From Pedobacter sp. BAL39 (GTDB lineage Bacteria; Bacteroidota; Bacteroidia; Sphingobacteriales; Sphingobacteriaceae): a stretch of 64,000 nt of DNA. Shown one piece after another: positions 18,289 to 25,432 of the stretch. Under the pieces are notes generated by a model that did no database searches, had not been told where the DNA came from, and saw nothing but the letters and a program-made list of their open reading frames with translations. The stretch's first letter is position 1, and each line of letters begins with the position of its first letter. A program made the position numbers and the translations under genes. The stretch spans positions 62,001 to 126,000 of the forward strand of contig NZ_ABCM01000012.1 of NCBI RefSeq assembly GCF_000170795.1. The letters run 5' to 3'.

Positions 18289-20589
18289 ATGAAACTGAGA
18301 TACTTATATCTGTTAACAGGACTGCTCTGTGCCGGAACGGGTTTCGCGCAACAGAAGAAAGCTGTGACTGCAAAACCGACGAAAATGGACATCTTCATTA
18401 ACAACCTGATGTCAAAAATGACGATTGATGAGAAGATTGGCCAGCTGAACCTGCTTACTGGTGGTGAAGCGACCACAGGGTCTGTAGTCAGTACCAACGT
18501 GGAAGACAAGATCAAAAAAGGACAGGTAGGAGGAATGTTTAGCATGACTACGCCATCAAAGATCCGTAAAGCACAGGAGATCGCCGTTAATAATACCCGG
18601 CTGAAGATCCCGATTATCTTCGGCCAGGATGTCATCCACGGGTATAAGACGACCTTTCCGATCCCTTTGGGCCTTTCCTGCACCTGGGACATGTCATTAA
18701 TTGAGCGTTCTGCAAGAATCGCTGCTGCGGAAGCCACCGCCGACGGACTGAACTGGACCTTCTCTCCAATGGTGGACATCTCCAGGGATCCACGTTGGGG
18801 AAGGATCTCCGAAGGGTCGGGAGAAGATACTTTTCTCGGTTCCGAGATCGCCAAAGCAATGGTCAAAGGTTATCAGGGAGACGATCTCTCTAAATATAAC
18901 ACCATGATGGCCTGTGTAAAACACTTCGCTTTGTATGGTGCTGCGGAATCCGGCAGGGATTACAATACGACAGACATGAGCCTTGACAGAATGTATAACG
19001 ACTACCTGCCTCCTTATAAAGCAGCTGTTGATGCGGGAGCTGGAAGTGTAATGGTCTCCTTTAACGACATCAACGGTGTACCTGCTACGGCCAATAAATG
19101 GTTGATGACTGACCTGCTGAGAAAACAATGGGGATTCAACGGCTTTGTAGTTACGGACTATACCGGCATCAATGAGTTGGTAGAACATGGTCTGGGTGAT
19201 TTAAAACAGGTGTCCGCACTATCATTGAATGCCGGTGCAGACATGGACATGGTGGGTGAAGGATTTCTAACCACCTTAAAGAAATCAGTGCAGGAGGGTA
19301 AAGTAAAACAACAACAGATTGACAAAGCCTGCAGACTTATTCTGGAGGCCAAATACAAACTCGGCCTCTTCGAAGATCCATATCGCTACTGCAATGAAGA
19401 GCGTGCAAAAACGGAAATCCTGAAACCCGAACACCTTCAGGCTGCCAGGGCAGCCGCAGCTGAAAGCTTCGTCCTGTTAAAAAACCAAGGTCAGGTGTTG
19501 CCATTGAAACAAAGCGGTACAATTGCACTGGTTGGTCCTTTGGCGAATACAGGAGCAAACATGCCCGGTACATGGAGTGTAAACAGCGACCTTGCAAACA
19601 CGATCTCCCTTCTGGAGGGGATGCAGAAAAATGCTGGTGCTAATGTTAAAATCCTGCATAGCCTGGGCTCAAACCTGGTCTCTGATGCTACCTATCAGGA
19701 ACACGCTACGATGTTTGGCCGTGAAATCCCAAGAGACAACCGCCTGGAAAAGGAGATCATTGATGATGCACTCTCTGTAGCAAAAAAAGCAGATGTCATT
19801 GTTGCTGCCCTTGGCGAAAGCTCCGAGATGAGTGGTGAAGCATCCAGCCGTACCAGTCTGGACATTCCTGATAGCCAAAAACGATTATTGGAGGCTTTAT
19901 TGAAAACCGGAAAACCAGTGGTCCTGGTATTGTTCACCGGCCGCCCCCTAACCCTTACCTGGGAGAATGAAAACGTTCCTGCCATCCTGAATGTCTGGTT
20001 CGGTGGAACTGAAGCTGCAAATGCCATTTCTGATGTATTATTCGGAAAGGTAAATCCTTCAGGGCGTCTTACGACCACCTTCCCGCAGAACGTGGGTCAG
20101 GTACCGATCTATTATAGTCATAAAAACACAGGACGCCCCCTTGAAGAAGGAAAATGGTTTTCCAAGTTCCGCTCCAACTACCTGGATGTCAGCAACGAGC
20201 CCCTCTATCCATTTGGGTATGGCCTAAGCTATACCACCTTCGGATACAGCAATTTAAAACTGAGCAAATCCAACTTTAAAGCTGGCCAGCAGATACAGGC
20301 AACAGTAACCGTAACCAACACCGGAACGGTAGCAGGAAAAGAAGTCGTTCAGCTATATATCCGCGACCTCGTGGGCAGTTCCACGCGTCCTGTCAAACAA
20401 CTGAAAGGATTTCAGAAGATCAGCCTCAATCCTGGGGAAAGCAAGGAAGTCAGCTTTCAGATTACGTCAGAAATGCTGAAATTTTACAATGCTGACCTTA
20501 AATTTGTTGCTGAGCCGGGAGACTTTAAAGTGTTTATTGGTGCAAACTCAAGAGACAACATGAGCGGAGACTTCAAATTGACCCTATAA
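18289..20589 (+). CDS. bglX: GH3 beta-glucosidase, BglX type
   Basis: Periplasmic exo-beta-glucosidase expected to finish sophoro-oligosaccharides to glucose. The ATG at 18289 gives a signal peptide (ends GFAQQ); an ATG seven codons earlier is possible. The three GH3 domains are visible: the TIM barrel with SPMVDISRDPRWGRISE, KHFALYGAAESGRDYN and nucleophile Asp290 in VVTDYTG; the alpha/beta sandwich with GESSEMSGEASSR, which should supply the acid/base; and a C-terminal FN3-like domain (GKEVVQLYIRD). About 766 residues matches E. coli BglX and the Bacteroides beta-1,2-specific homologue. Last gene before a strong terminator. Linkage specificity is inferred from the GH144 partner. Confidence 0.92.
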   Translation: MKLRYLYLLTGLLCAGTGFAQQKKAVTAKPTKMDIFINNLMSKMTIDEKIGQLNLLTGGEATTGSVVSTNVEDKIKKGQVGGMFSMTTPSKIRKAQEIAVNNTRLKIPIIFGQDVIHGYKTTFPIPLGLSCTWDMSLIERSARIAAAEATADGLNWTFSPMVDISRDPRWGRISEGSGEDTFLGSEIAKAMVKGYQGDDLSKYNTMMACVKHFALYGAAESGRDYNTTDMSLDRMYNDYLPPYKAAVDAGAGSVMVSFNDINGVPATANKWLMTDLLRKQWGFNGFVVTDYTGINELVEHGLGDLKQVSALSLNAGADMDMVGEGFLTTLKKSVQEGKVKQQQIDKACRLILEAKYKLGLFEDPYRYCNEERAKTEILKPEHLQAARAAAAESFVLLKNQGQVLPLKQSGTIALVGPLANTGANMPGTWSVNSDLANTISLLEGMQKNAGANVKILHSLGSNLVSDATYQEHATMFGREIPRDNRLEKEIIDDALSVAKKADVIVAALGESSEMSGEASSRTSLDIPDSQKRLLEALLKTGKPVVLVLFTGRPLTLTWENENVPAILNVWFGGTEAANAISDVLFGKVNPSGRLTTTFPQNVGQVPIYYSHKNTGRPLEEGKWFSKFRSNYLDVSNEPLYPFGYGLSYTTFGYSNLKLSKSNFKAGQQIQATVTVTNTGTVAGKEVVQLYIRDLVGSSTRPVKQLKGFQKISLNPGESKEVSFQITSEMLKFYNADLKFVAEPGDFKVFIGANSRDNMSGDFKLTL

Positions 20590-20613
20590 CATTACATTGG
20601 CAATACCATGTTA

Positions 20614-20652
20614 AACCCCCGTATGAAGATTTCATACGGGGGTTCTTTTTTT
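20614..20652 (+). terminator. Strong terminator closing the glucan PUL
   Basis: A perfect 14-bp stem (AACCCCCGTATGAA, 20614-20627, with its complement 20631-20644), a 3-base apparent loop and a T-rich tail. It separates the GH3 gene from the esterase gene that follows. Confidence 0.9.
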
Positions 20653-20799
20653 AACCAGCTGCAATTTACACCATCTTCGATATCAATTCCACCGCTAATC
20701 CGCACACAAAAAAGCAGTGGGTCAACTTAAACTAAAGCACCGTTTTAGCTGATTTGATTTATCTTTCGGTAAGATTCCGTAATTGTGTATTTTAGTAAA

Positions 20800-21591
20800 A
20801 TGAATCAGACCAGACACATCGCTGCATTTATGTTGTTGCTTCTTGCCCTGACGGCAAAATCACAGGATTTCAGAAAATATGATAGGGGGAGCTTTAACAA
20901 AGGTAAGGATACCATTTCCTACCGCATCCTGTTTCCTGAAAACTTCGATGCAAACAGGCAATATCCGATCCTGTTTTTTCTGCATGGTTCCGGTGAAAGG
21001 GGAAATAACAACGAGGCTCAGCTGACTCATGGCGGGCAACTGTTTCTCAGGGAGGATATCAGAAAGGAATTTCCGGCAATTGTGGTATTCCCACAGTGCT
21101 CAGCAGACAGCTATTGGTCAAATGTAAATATTATTACTGACAGCACCGGCAAGCGCAGCTTCAACTTCCAGGAGAAAGGTAAACCTACAAGAGCAATGTC
21201 AGCGCTGCTTGGTATGATTGATAACTTTATGGATAAGCCCTTTATTGACCGCAGCAGGGTATACGTTGCAGGTCTTTCCATGGGGGGGATGGGATCTTAT
21301 GAGCTGTTGAGGCGCAAGCCAAAATTGTTTGCGGCCGCGATAGCGATTTGCGGAGGTGACCATGTGGCCAATGTGCGCAGGTACAAAAATGTACCACTAT
21401 GGATCTTTCATGGAGAGCAGGACGATGTGGTGCCTGTAGTTCACTCGACCACCATCTCAGACCAATTAAAAGTATTGGGAAAACCAGCACGACTGACCTT
21501 ATATCCTATGGCCAATCACAACAGCTGGGATAATGCTTTTGCAGAACCCCAGCTCTTGCCCTGGTTATTTTCTCAGGAGAAAAAACGATAA
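20800..21591 (+). CDS. Secreted alpha/beta-hydrolase, phospholipase/carboxylesterase or dienelactone-hydrolase type
   Basis: Signal-peptide-bearing serine hydrolase of 263 residues from the ATG at 20800 (a GTG 15 bp upstream is in frame but less likely). The oxyanion region FFLHGSGERG (59-68), nucleophile Ser160 in GLSMGG, an acid at Asp208/209 in HGEQDDVVP and His240 in NHNSW complete the triad. Proteins of this architecture are often called putative prolyl oligopeptidase or PHB-depolymerase-like esterases and frequently accompany glycan loci. It has its own upstream region after the PUL terminator, so it is separately expressed. Its stop codon directly abuts the stop of yebC on the other strand, with no spacer. 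Confidence 0.82.
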   Translation: MNQTRHIAAFMLLLLALTAKSQDFRKYDRGSFNKGKDTISYRILFPENFDANRQYPILFFLHGSGERGNNNEAQLTHGGQLFLREDIRKEFPAIVVFPQCSADSYWSNVNIITDSTGKRSFNFQEKGKPTRAMSALLGMIDNFMDKPFIDRSRVYVAGLSMGGMGSYELLRRKPKLFAAAIAICGGDHVANVRRYKNVPLWIFHGEQDDVVPVVHSTTISDQLKVLGKPARLTLYPMANHNSWDNAFAEPQLLPWLFSQEKKR

Positions 21592-22317
21592 TTAGTCGGC
21601 CATGTTGTGATACACCGCCTGAACATCATCATCTTCCTCCAGTTTGTCAATCAGTTTGAATACATCAACAGCCTGCTCTTCGGTGATCGGGCTTGTTGAC
21701 AACGCAATACGCTCCAGCTTCGCACTTTTCATTTCCAGGCCGGTATCCTCCAGTGCTTTCTGCATCTTGCCGAAGTCTTCGAATGCCGTTTGTACCACAG
21801 CGATGTCGTTCCCTTCTTCATCAGCCTCAAGATAAAGTTCTTCAAGACCTGCATCAATCAGTTCAAATTCCAGCTCTTCGAGGTCTTTCTCCCCAGGCAG
21901 GAACCTGAAGATAGACTTGCGGCTGAAGATAAAATCAAGAGATCCTGTCTTTCCAAGCGTACCACCTGTTTTGTTGAAATAACTGCGCACATTGGCCACA
22001 GTCCTGTTGGTATTATCCGTTGCGGTTTCGATCAGGATGGCAACACCGTGCTGCGCATACCCTTCGTAAACATACTCTTCATATCCATTTTCATCTTTGT
22101 TAGATGCCCTTTTGATGGCAGCATCTACCCTGTCTTTAGGCATGTTTACCGCCTTGGCATTTTGGATCGCTGTACGTAAGCGTGAGTTGGTATCCGGGGA
22201 TGGACCACCATCTTTCACGGCCATAACAATCTCCTTACCAATCCTGGTAAACTGCACAGCCATTTTCGCCCAGCGTTTAAATTTCCTTTCTTTTCTGAAT
22301 TCGAATGCTCTTCCCAT
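21592..22317 (-). CDS. yebC: YebC/PmpR (TACO1) family protein
   Basis: Cytosolic YebC-family protein of 241 residues. The N-terminal motif GRAFEFRKERKFKRWAKMA followed by FTRIGKEI and the internal GGPSPDTNSRLRTAI and GTLGKTGSLDFIF strings identify it. The family was long annotated as transcriptional regulators; more recent work on YebC-type proteins points to translation of proline-rich stretches. It lies 27 bp downstream of the threonine dehydrogenase gene on the same strand and is probably cotranscribed with it. Confidence 0.93.
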   Translation of the reverse strand: MGRAFEFRKERKFKRWAKMAVQFTRIGKEIVMAVKDGGPSPDTNSRLRTAIQNAKAVNMPKDRVDAAIKRASNKDENGYEEYVYEGYAQHGVAILIETATDNTNRTVANVRSYFNKTGGTLGKTGSLDFIFSRKSIFRFLPGEKDLEELEFELIDAGLEELYLEADEEGNDIAVVQTAFEDFGKMQKALEDTGLEMKSAKLERIALSTSPITEEQAVDVFKLIDKLEEDDDVQAVYHNMAD

Positions 22318-22344
22318 TGTATATTTTATTTAAGGATTCCCTTA

Positions 22345-23295
22345 TTAATGATTTATTTGTAAGTTTTTCAACATGTCGGCCGTCATCTTGGTCAGGTCAA
22401 ATTCCGGCTGCCATCCCCAGTCGTTGCGCGCATAACTATCGTCAATAGAGCGTGGCCAGCTATCGGCAATCAGCTGACGCGGGTCATTTTCCTTGTAGGT
22501 AAGCGTAAAGTCTGGAATGTGTTTCCTGATTTCCGCAGCGAGGACTTCAGGTGTGAAGCTCACTCCTGCAAAGTTATAACTGGAGCGGATGGAAATCTTG
22601 CCGGCTTCAGCATCCATCAGTTCTATTGTACCACGGATGGCATCGTCCATATACATCATCGGCAGTTCGGTCGCTGCATTCAGGAATGAAGCATAACTGC
22701 CTTTAGTCAGCGCATCATGGAAGATGTGGATCGCATAATCGGTTGTGCCACCACCAGGAGCAGCCTTCCAGCTGATCAGTCCCGGGTAACGTATGCTGCG
22801 CACATCCAGGCCAAACTTCTGGTTGTAATATTCGCACCAGCGTTCACCTGCGAGTTTACTGATGCCATATACCGTGTTGGGATCCATTACACAATACTGA
22901 GGGGTATGGTCTTTTGGGGAATTCGGACCGAAAACAGCAATGGAGCTAGGCCAGTATACCTTTGCCGTTTTATAAGTGATGGCAAGGTCGAGAATGTTAA
23001 GCAACCCATTCATATTGAGGTCCCAGGCCAGCTTCGGATTCTGCTCTCCTGTAGCCGACAATAACGCGGCGAGGAGATAAACCTGTGTAGGTTTGTATTT
23101 TTGAAAGATGTTATTTAAGATATCCTTTTCGAGCACGTTTACAAACTCAAAAGGACCAGAGTTTTTAATATCATAATCAGGTCTGCGAATATCACAGGCA
23201 ACAACATTATCCTCACCATAGGTCTTGCGTAAGGCTGTTACCAGTTCCGTGCCGATCTGACCGTTAGAACCTAGTACTAATATTTTCTCAATCAT
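22345..23295 (-). CDS. SDR-type L-threonine 3-dehydrogenase / NAD-dependent epimerase family protein
   Basis: Cytosolic extended short-chain dehydrogenase, 316 residues from the ATG at 23295 (the frame is open further upstream). The Rossmann motif LGSNGQIG (8-15), Ser118 in WPSSIAVFG and the catalytic pair Tyr143/Lys147 in VYGISK are visible. The strings SIRYPGLISWKAAPGGGTTDYA and TELPMMYMDDAIRGT match the SDR-type L-threonine dehydrogenase of psychrophilic flavobacteria, which oxidises threonine to 2-amino-3-ketobutyrate. It precedes yebC in the same direction. A sugar epimerase role is the alternative but less likely given these motifs. Confidence 0.88.
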   Translation of the reverse strand: MIEKILVLGSNGQIGTELVTALRKTYGEDNVVACDIRRPDYDIKNSGPFEFVNVLEKDILNNIFQKYKPTQVYLLAALLSATGEQNPKLAWDLNMNGLLNILDLAITYKTAKVYWPSSIAVFGPNSPKDHTPQYCVMDPNTVYGISKLAGERWCEYYNQKFGLDVRSIRYPGLISWKAAPGGGTTDYAIHIFHDALTKGSYASFLNAATELPMMYMDDAIRGTIELMDAEAGKISIRSSYNFAGVSFTPEVLAAEIRKHIPDFTLTYKENDPRQLIADSWPRSIDDSYARNDWGWQPEFDLTKMTADMLKNLQINH

Positions 23296-23313
23296 GAATA
23301 ATTTGGATTTTGA

Positions 23314-23321
23314 CAAAGTTA
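23314..23321 (-). promoter_or_regulatory. Promoter -7 element for the threonine dehydrogenase-yebC operon
   Basis: On the minus strand TAACTTTG (23321-23314) is an exact TAnnTTTG, the same octamer as in the trhO promoter, 18 bases upstream of the ATG at 23295. No TTG is found at the ideal distance, so the -33 element is weak. Confidence 0.45.
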
Positions 23322-23387
23322 AAAAAACGAAACAAACCTATATAAAATGTTTATTATTATATTTACCGATAACCACATCAATCAAAT

Positions 23388-23960
23388 ATGAGCCAGGAGC
23401 CAGGATTACATGATCCCTTATTCGTGCGTCTTAAGGCGGGCGATGAGCAGGCTTATGTAGCCATTTACAATAAATACAGCAAGTTTTTGCTCCAGGCTGC
23501 CTACAATAAAATCAGAAATAAAATTGTTGTTGAGGACATTGTGCAGAACATTTTCATTTCTATATGGGAGAAAAGAGAACAGCTTGAGGTACAGGATGCC
23601 AGGCATTACCTCCTGGGTTGTTTGCGGTTCAGCATCATCAACTATATCCGCAGCCAGATCGTCGAAAATAAATACATCAGCTTCAGTCAGACCGGGCCAC
23701 AAACGGAAACAGATCTATTCAGCAAGATAGAGGTGGATGACCTTTCCAACATCATTGAAGAAGGCATCCGCTCGTTACCGGACAAAACGCAGGAAATCTT
23801 CAGGCTCAGCAGGTTCGAACACCAGTCAGCAAAAAAGATCTCCTTCGCACTCAACATCTCCGAAAAAGCTGTCGAATACCACATCACGCGTTCCCTGAAA
23901 CTCATCAGGGCGTACCTGAAGAACTACTATCCGCTGATCTTCATGTTCCTCTACCTATAA
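23388..23960 (+). CDS. ECF RNA polymerase sigma factor (sigma-70 family, FecI-like)
   Basis: 190-residue extracytoplasmic-function sigma factor. Region 2 is visible in the N-terminal half (VEDIVQNIFISIWEKRE, about 48-64) and region 4 at the end (ALNISEKAVEYHITRSLKLI, about 157-176, the HTH). It belongs to the Bacteroidota-type group that is paired with FecR anti-sigma factors. The anti-sigma gene follows after 141 bp and a TonB receptor with STN domain after that, forming a cell-surface signalling unit in which receptor occupancy releases the sigma factor to transcribe the receptor operon. Confidence 0.93.
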   Translation: MSQEPGLHDPLFVRLKAGDEQAYVAIYNKYSKFLLQAAYNKIRNKIVVEDIVQNIFISIWEKREQLEVQDARHYLLGCLRFSIINYIRSQIVENKYISFSQTGPQTETDLFSKIEVDDLSNIIEEGIRSLPDKTQEIFRLSRFEHQSAKKISFALNISEKAVEYHITRSLKLIRAYLKNYYPLIFMFLYL

Positions 23961-24021
23961 CTGTCCCCAGATTTTTCGACATTTTTTTTATGCCTAAAAA
24001 TCAATTAGTTACACAATAACC

Positions 24022-24034
24022 AAAAAAAAAAAAA
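24022..24034. repeat. A13 homopolymer between sigma and anti-sigma genes
   Basis: An uninterrupted run of 13 A residues in the 141-bp gap, 67 bp before the fecR-like ATG. Between it and the ATG lies CTTTAGGGTATCGGTGGG (about 24043-24060), a candidate sigma-dependent promoter. Runs of this length are prone to slippage. Confidence 0.6.
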
Positions 24035-24101
24035 CAAATCACCTTTAGGGTATCGGTGGGTTTAGGTTACTTACATATATCAACCAAATATAACTTCCAT
24101 C

Positions 24102-25175
24102 ATGAACAAGAAATCCTTTCTCGATTTATTGGATCGTTATCAACATCAGCATTGCTCAGAGAATGAAAAACTCTTTGTCGAACACTGGTATGAATCGCTG
24201 GACCAGGAAGATGTCGTCCTGTTGAATGAAACAGAACTCTCTGCAATGAGTGACAACATCATCAACAGATTATATGAAAATATTGCACACCAACCGCGTT
24301 CATTCGTCGCTGATTCCTCACTTTCACAACCTGTGCTTCCTTTAACGGAAACCACTCAGGCTACTGTCAGGTCAATCAACTGGACACGTGTATCCGTTGC
24401 CGCGTCCGTCGCCATCGCCTTTATCGCTTCATTTCTCTACGTGATGAACTACAACTCATCCAGGCACTATTTTGAACGCGACAATAAATCGTCGGTGCTG
24501 ATGTCAAGCGTAAACAACTCCGATCGCCCCATTACCTTAAAACTGAGTGACAGCAGCATGGTTACCCTGCAACCTGGCGCAGGCATCACTTATCCTGTGA
24601 AATTTGCGGTCGCAGAACGAAGGGTCTTCCTTCATGGGGATGCATTCTTCTCTATCAGCAAAAATCCAAAACGTCCCTTTCTGGTATACAACAATAACCT
24701 GCGTGTAAAAGTATTGGGCACCAGCTTCTACGTCAGGGAAGCCGACGCTGCCGTTAGCGTCCGTACAGGAAAAGTACAGGTCAATGAAAATTCATGCCGC
24801 CGATTGTTCCATATGCCTGGTAAGAAAACACCAGGCGTACTGCTGACACCAAATCAAAAAGCCGAGTTCAGCGCCAACCGACATGAAATCCGTAAAAGCC
24901 TGGTGGAAAAACCTGAGCCACTGAAACACCTCAGCACCGGACACCAGCAAATGGTGTTTTCAGAAAGTCCTTTAAGCAGAGTGCTGGCCACTTTAGCATC
25001 AACCTACGGTGTAACCATCAGCATGGAGAACCAAATACCCAGCGAATGTACTTTCACCGGCGACATTAGTAGAAAAGAACTTTTCGAGCAATTAAGTCTG
25101 GTATGTCAGTCAGTTTCAGGAAGCTACGAGGTCAAAGGAACAGAGATTATTGTCAGGGCAGGCGACTGCAAGTAA
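24102..25175 (+). CDS. FecR-family anti-sigma factor
   Basis: Inner-membrane anti-sigma/signal relay protein, 357 residues. The N-terminal cytoplasmic part (1-95) would bind the ECF sigma factor; one membrane helix (about 97-115, AASVAIAFIASFLYVM); the periplasmic FecR domain (about 125-215, with PITLKLSDSSMVTLQPGA, HGDAFFSISK and VKVLGTSFYV); and a C-terminal DUF4974 domain (about 285-350) that contacts the receptor STN domain. Flanked by the sigma and receptor genes as is usual. The N-terminal sigma-binding region is not one of the long-recognised RsgI or RskA types. Confidence 0.92.
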   Translation: MNKKSFLDLLDRYQHQHCSENEKLFVEHWYESLDQEDVVLLNETELSAMSDNIINRLYENIAHQPRSFVADSSLSQPVLPLTETTQATVRSINWTRVSVAASVAIAFIASFLYVMNYNSSRHYFERDNKSSVLMSSVNNSDRPITLKLSDSSMVTLQPGAGITYPVKFAVAERRVFLHGDAFFSISKNPKRPFLVYNNNLRVKVLGTSFYVREADAAVSVRTGKVQVNENSCRRLFHMPGKKTPGVLLTPNQKAEFSANRHEIRKSLVEKPEPLKHLSTGHQQMVFSESPLSRVLATLASTYGVTISMENQIPSECTFTGDISRKELFEQLSLVCQSVSGSYEVKGTEIIVRAGDCK

Positions 25176-25246
25176 GAAGGGCAGCACAATACGAATTCAC
25201 AAGAATACACCATCAATAAATAACCAAATTTAAACCTAATCATTTT

Positions 25247-25323
25247 ATGAAAACAAGCTTTACCACAGACTCACCTTAAGCAGGGCCAGCATTCTATTTT
25301 CCATAATTAATATCAGTATATAA
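25247..25323 (+). pseudogene. Vestigial start of a TonB-receptor-like gene (possible)
   Basis: An ATG at 25247 opens a 10-codon frame, but one frame over the DNA reads NKLYHRLTLSRASILFS and stops at 25321-25323. That string resembles the N-terminal signal region typical of Bacteroidota TonB receptors, and insertion of one A into the run just after the ATG would join them. It may be the decayed 5' end of an earlier receptor gene in front of the intact one, or a leader peptide. Short and uncertain. Confidence 0.3.
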
Positions 25324-25327
25324 AAAA

Positions 25328-25352
25328 GCCGGCAATGTGGGGCATTGCCGGC
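25328..25352. other. Hairpin in the leader of the TonB receptor gene
   Basis: Perfect 10-bp stem GCCGGCAATG/CATTGCCGGC with a 5-base loop, 81 bp upstream of the receptor ATG. No T-tract follows on the plus strand; a run of As precedes it, so as a terminator it would act only on minus-strand RNA, although no minus-strand gene is present. A small CCATC/GATGG repeat follows at 25363-25375. Could be an mRNA leader structure. Confidence 0.5.
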
Positions 25353-25432
25353 CGAATAAGAACCATCAGAGATGGCTCCTGGTATTACTATGTCCAATAA
25401 ATCCGATTTATTAATGAACAACGAATAAAGTT

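Noticed and set aside
17832..18866. Long open frame (344 codons) on the minus strand
   Set aside because: It lies opposite the SGNH and GH3 genes, which have intact catalytic motifs and signal peptides; its translation shows no domain and is a shadow frame.
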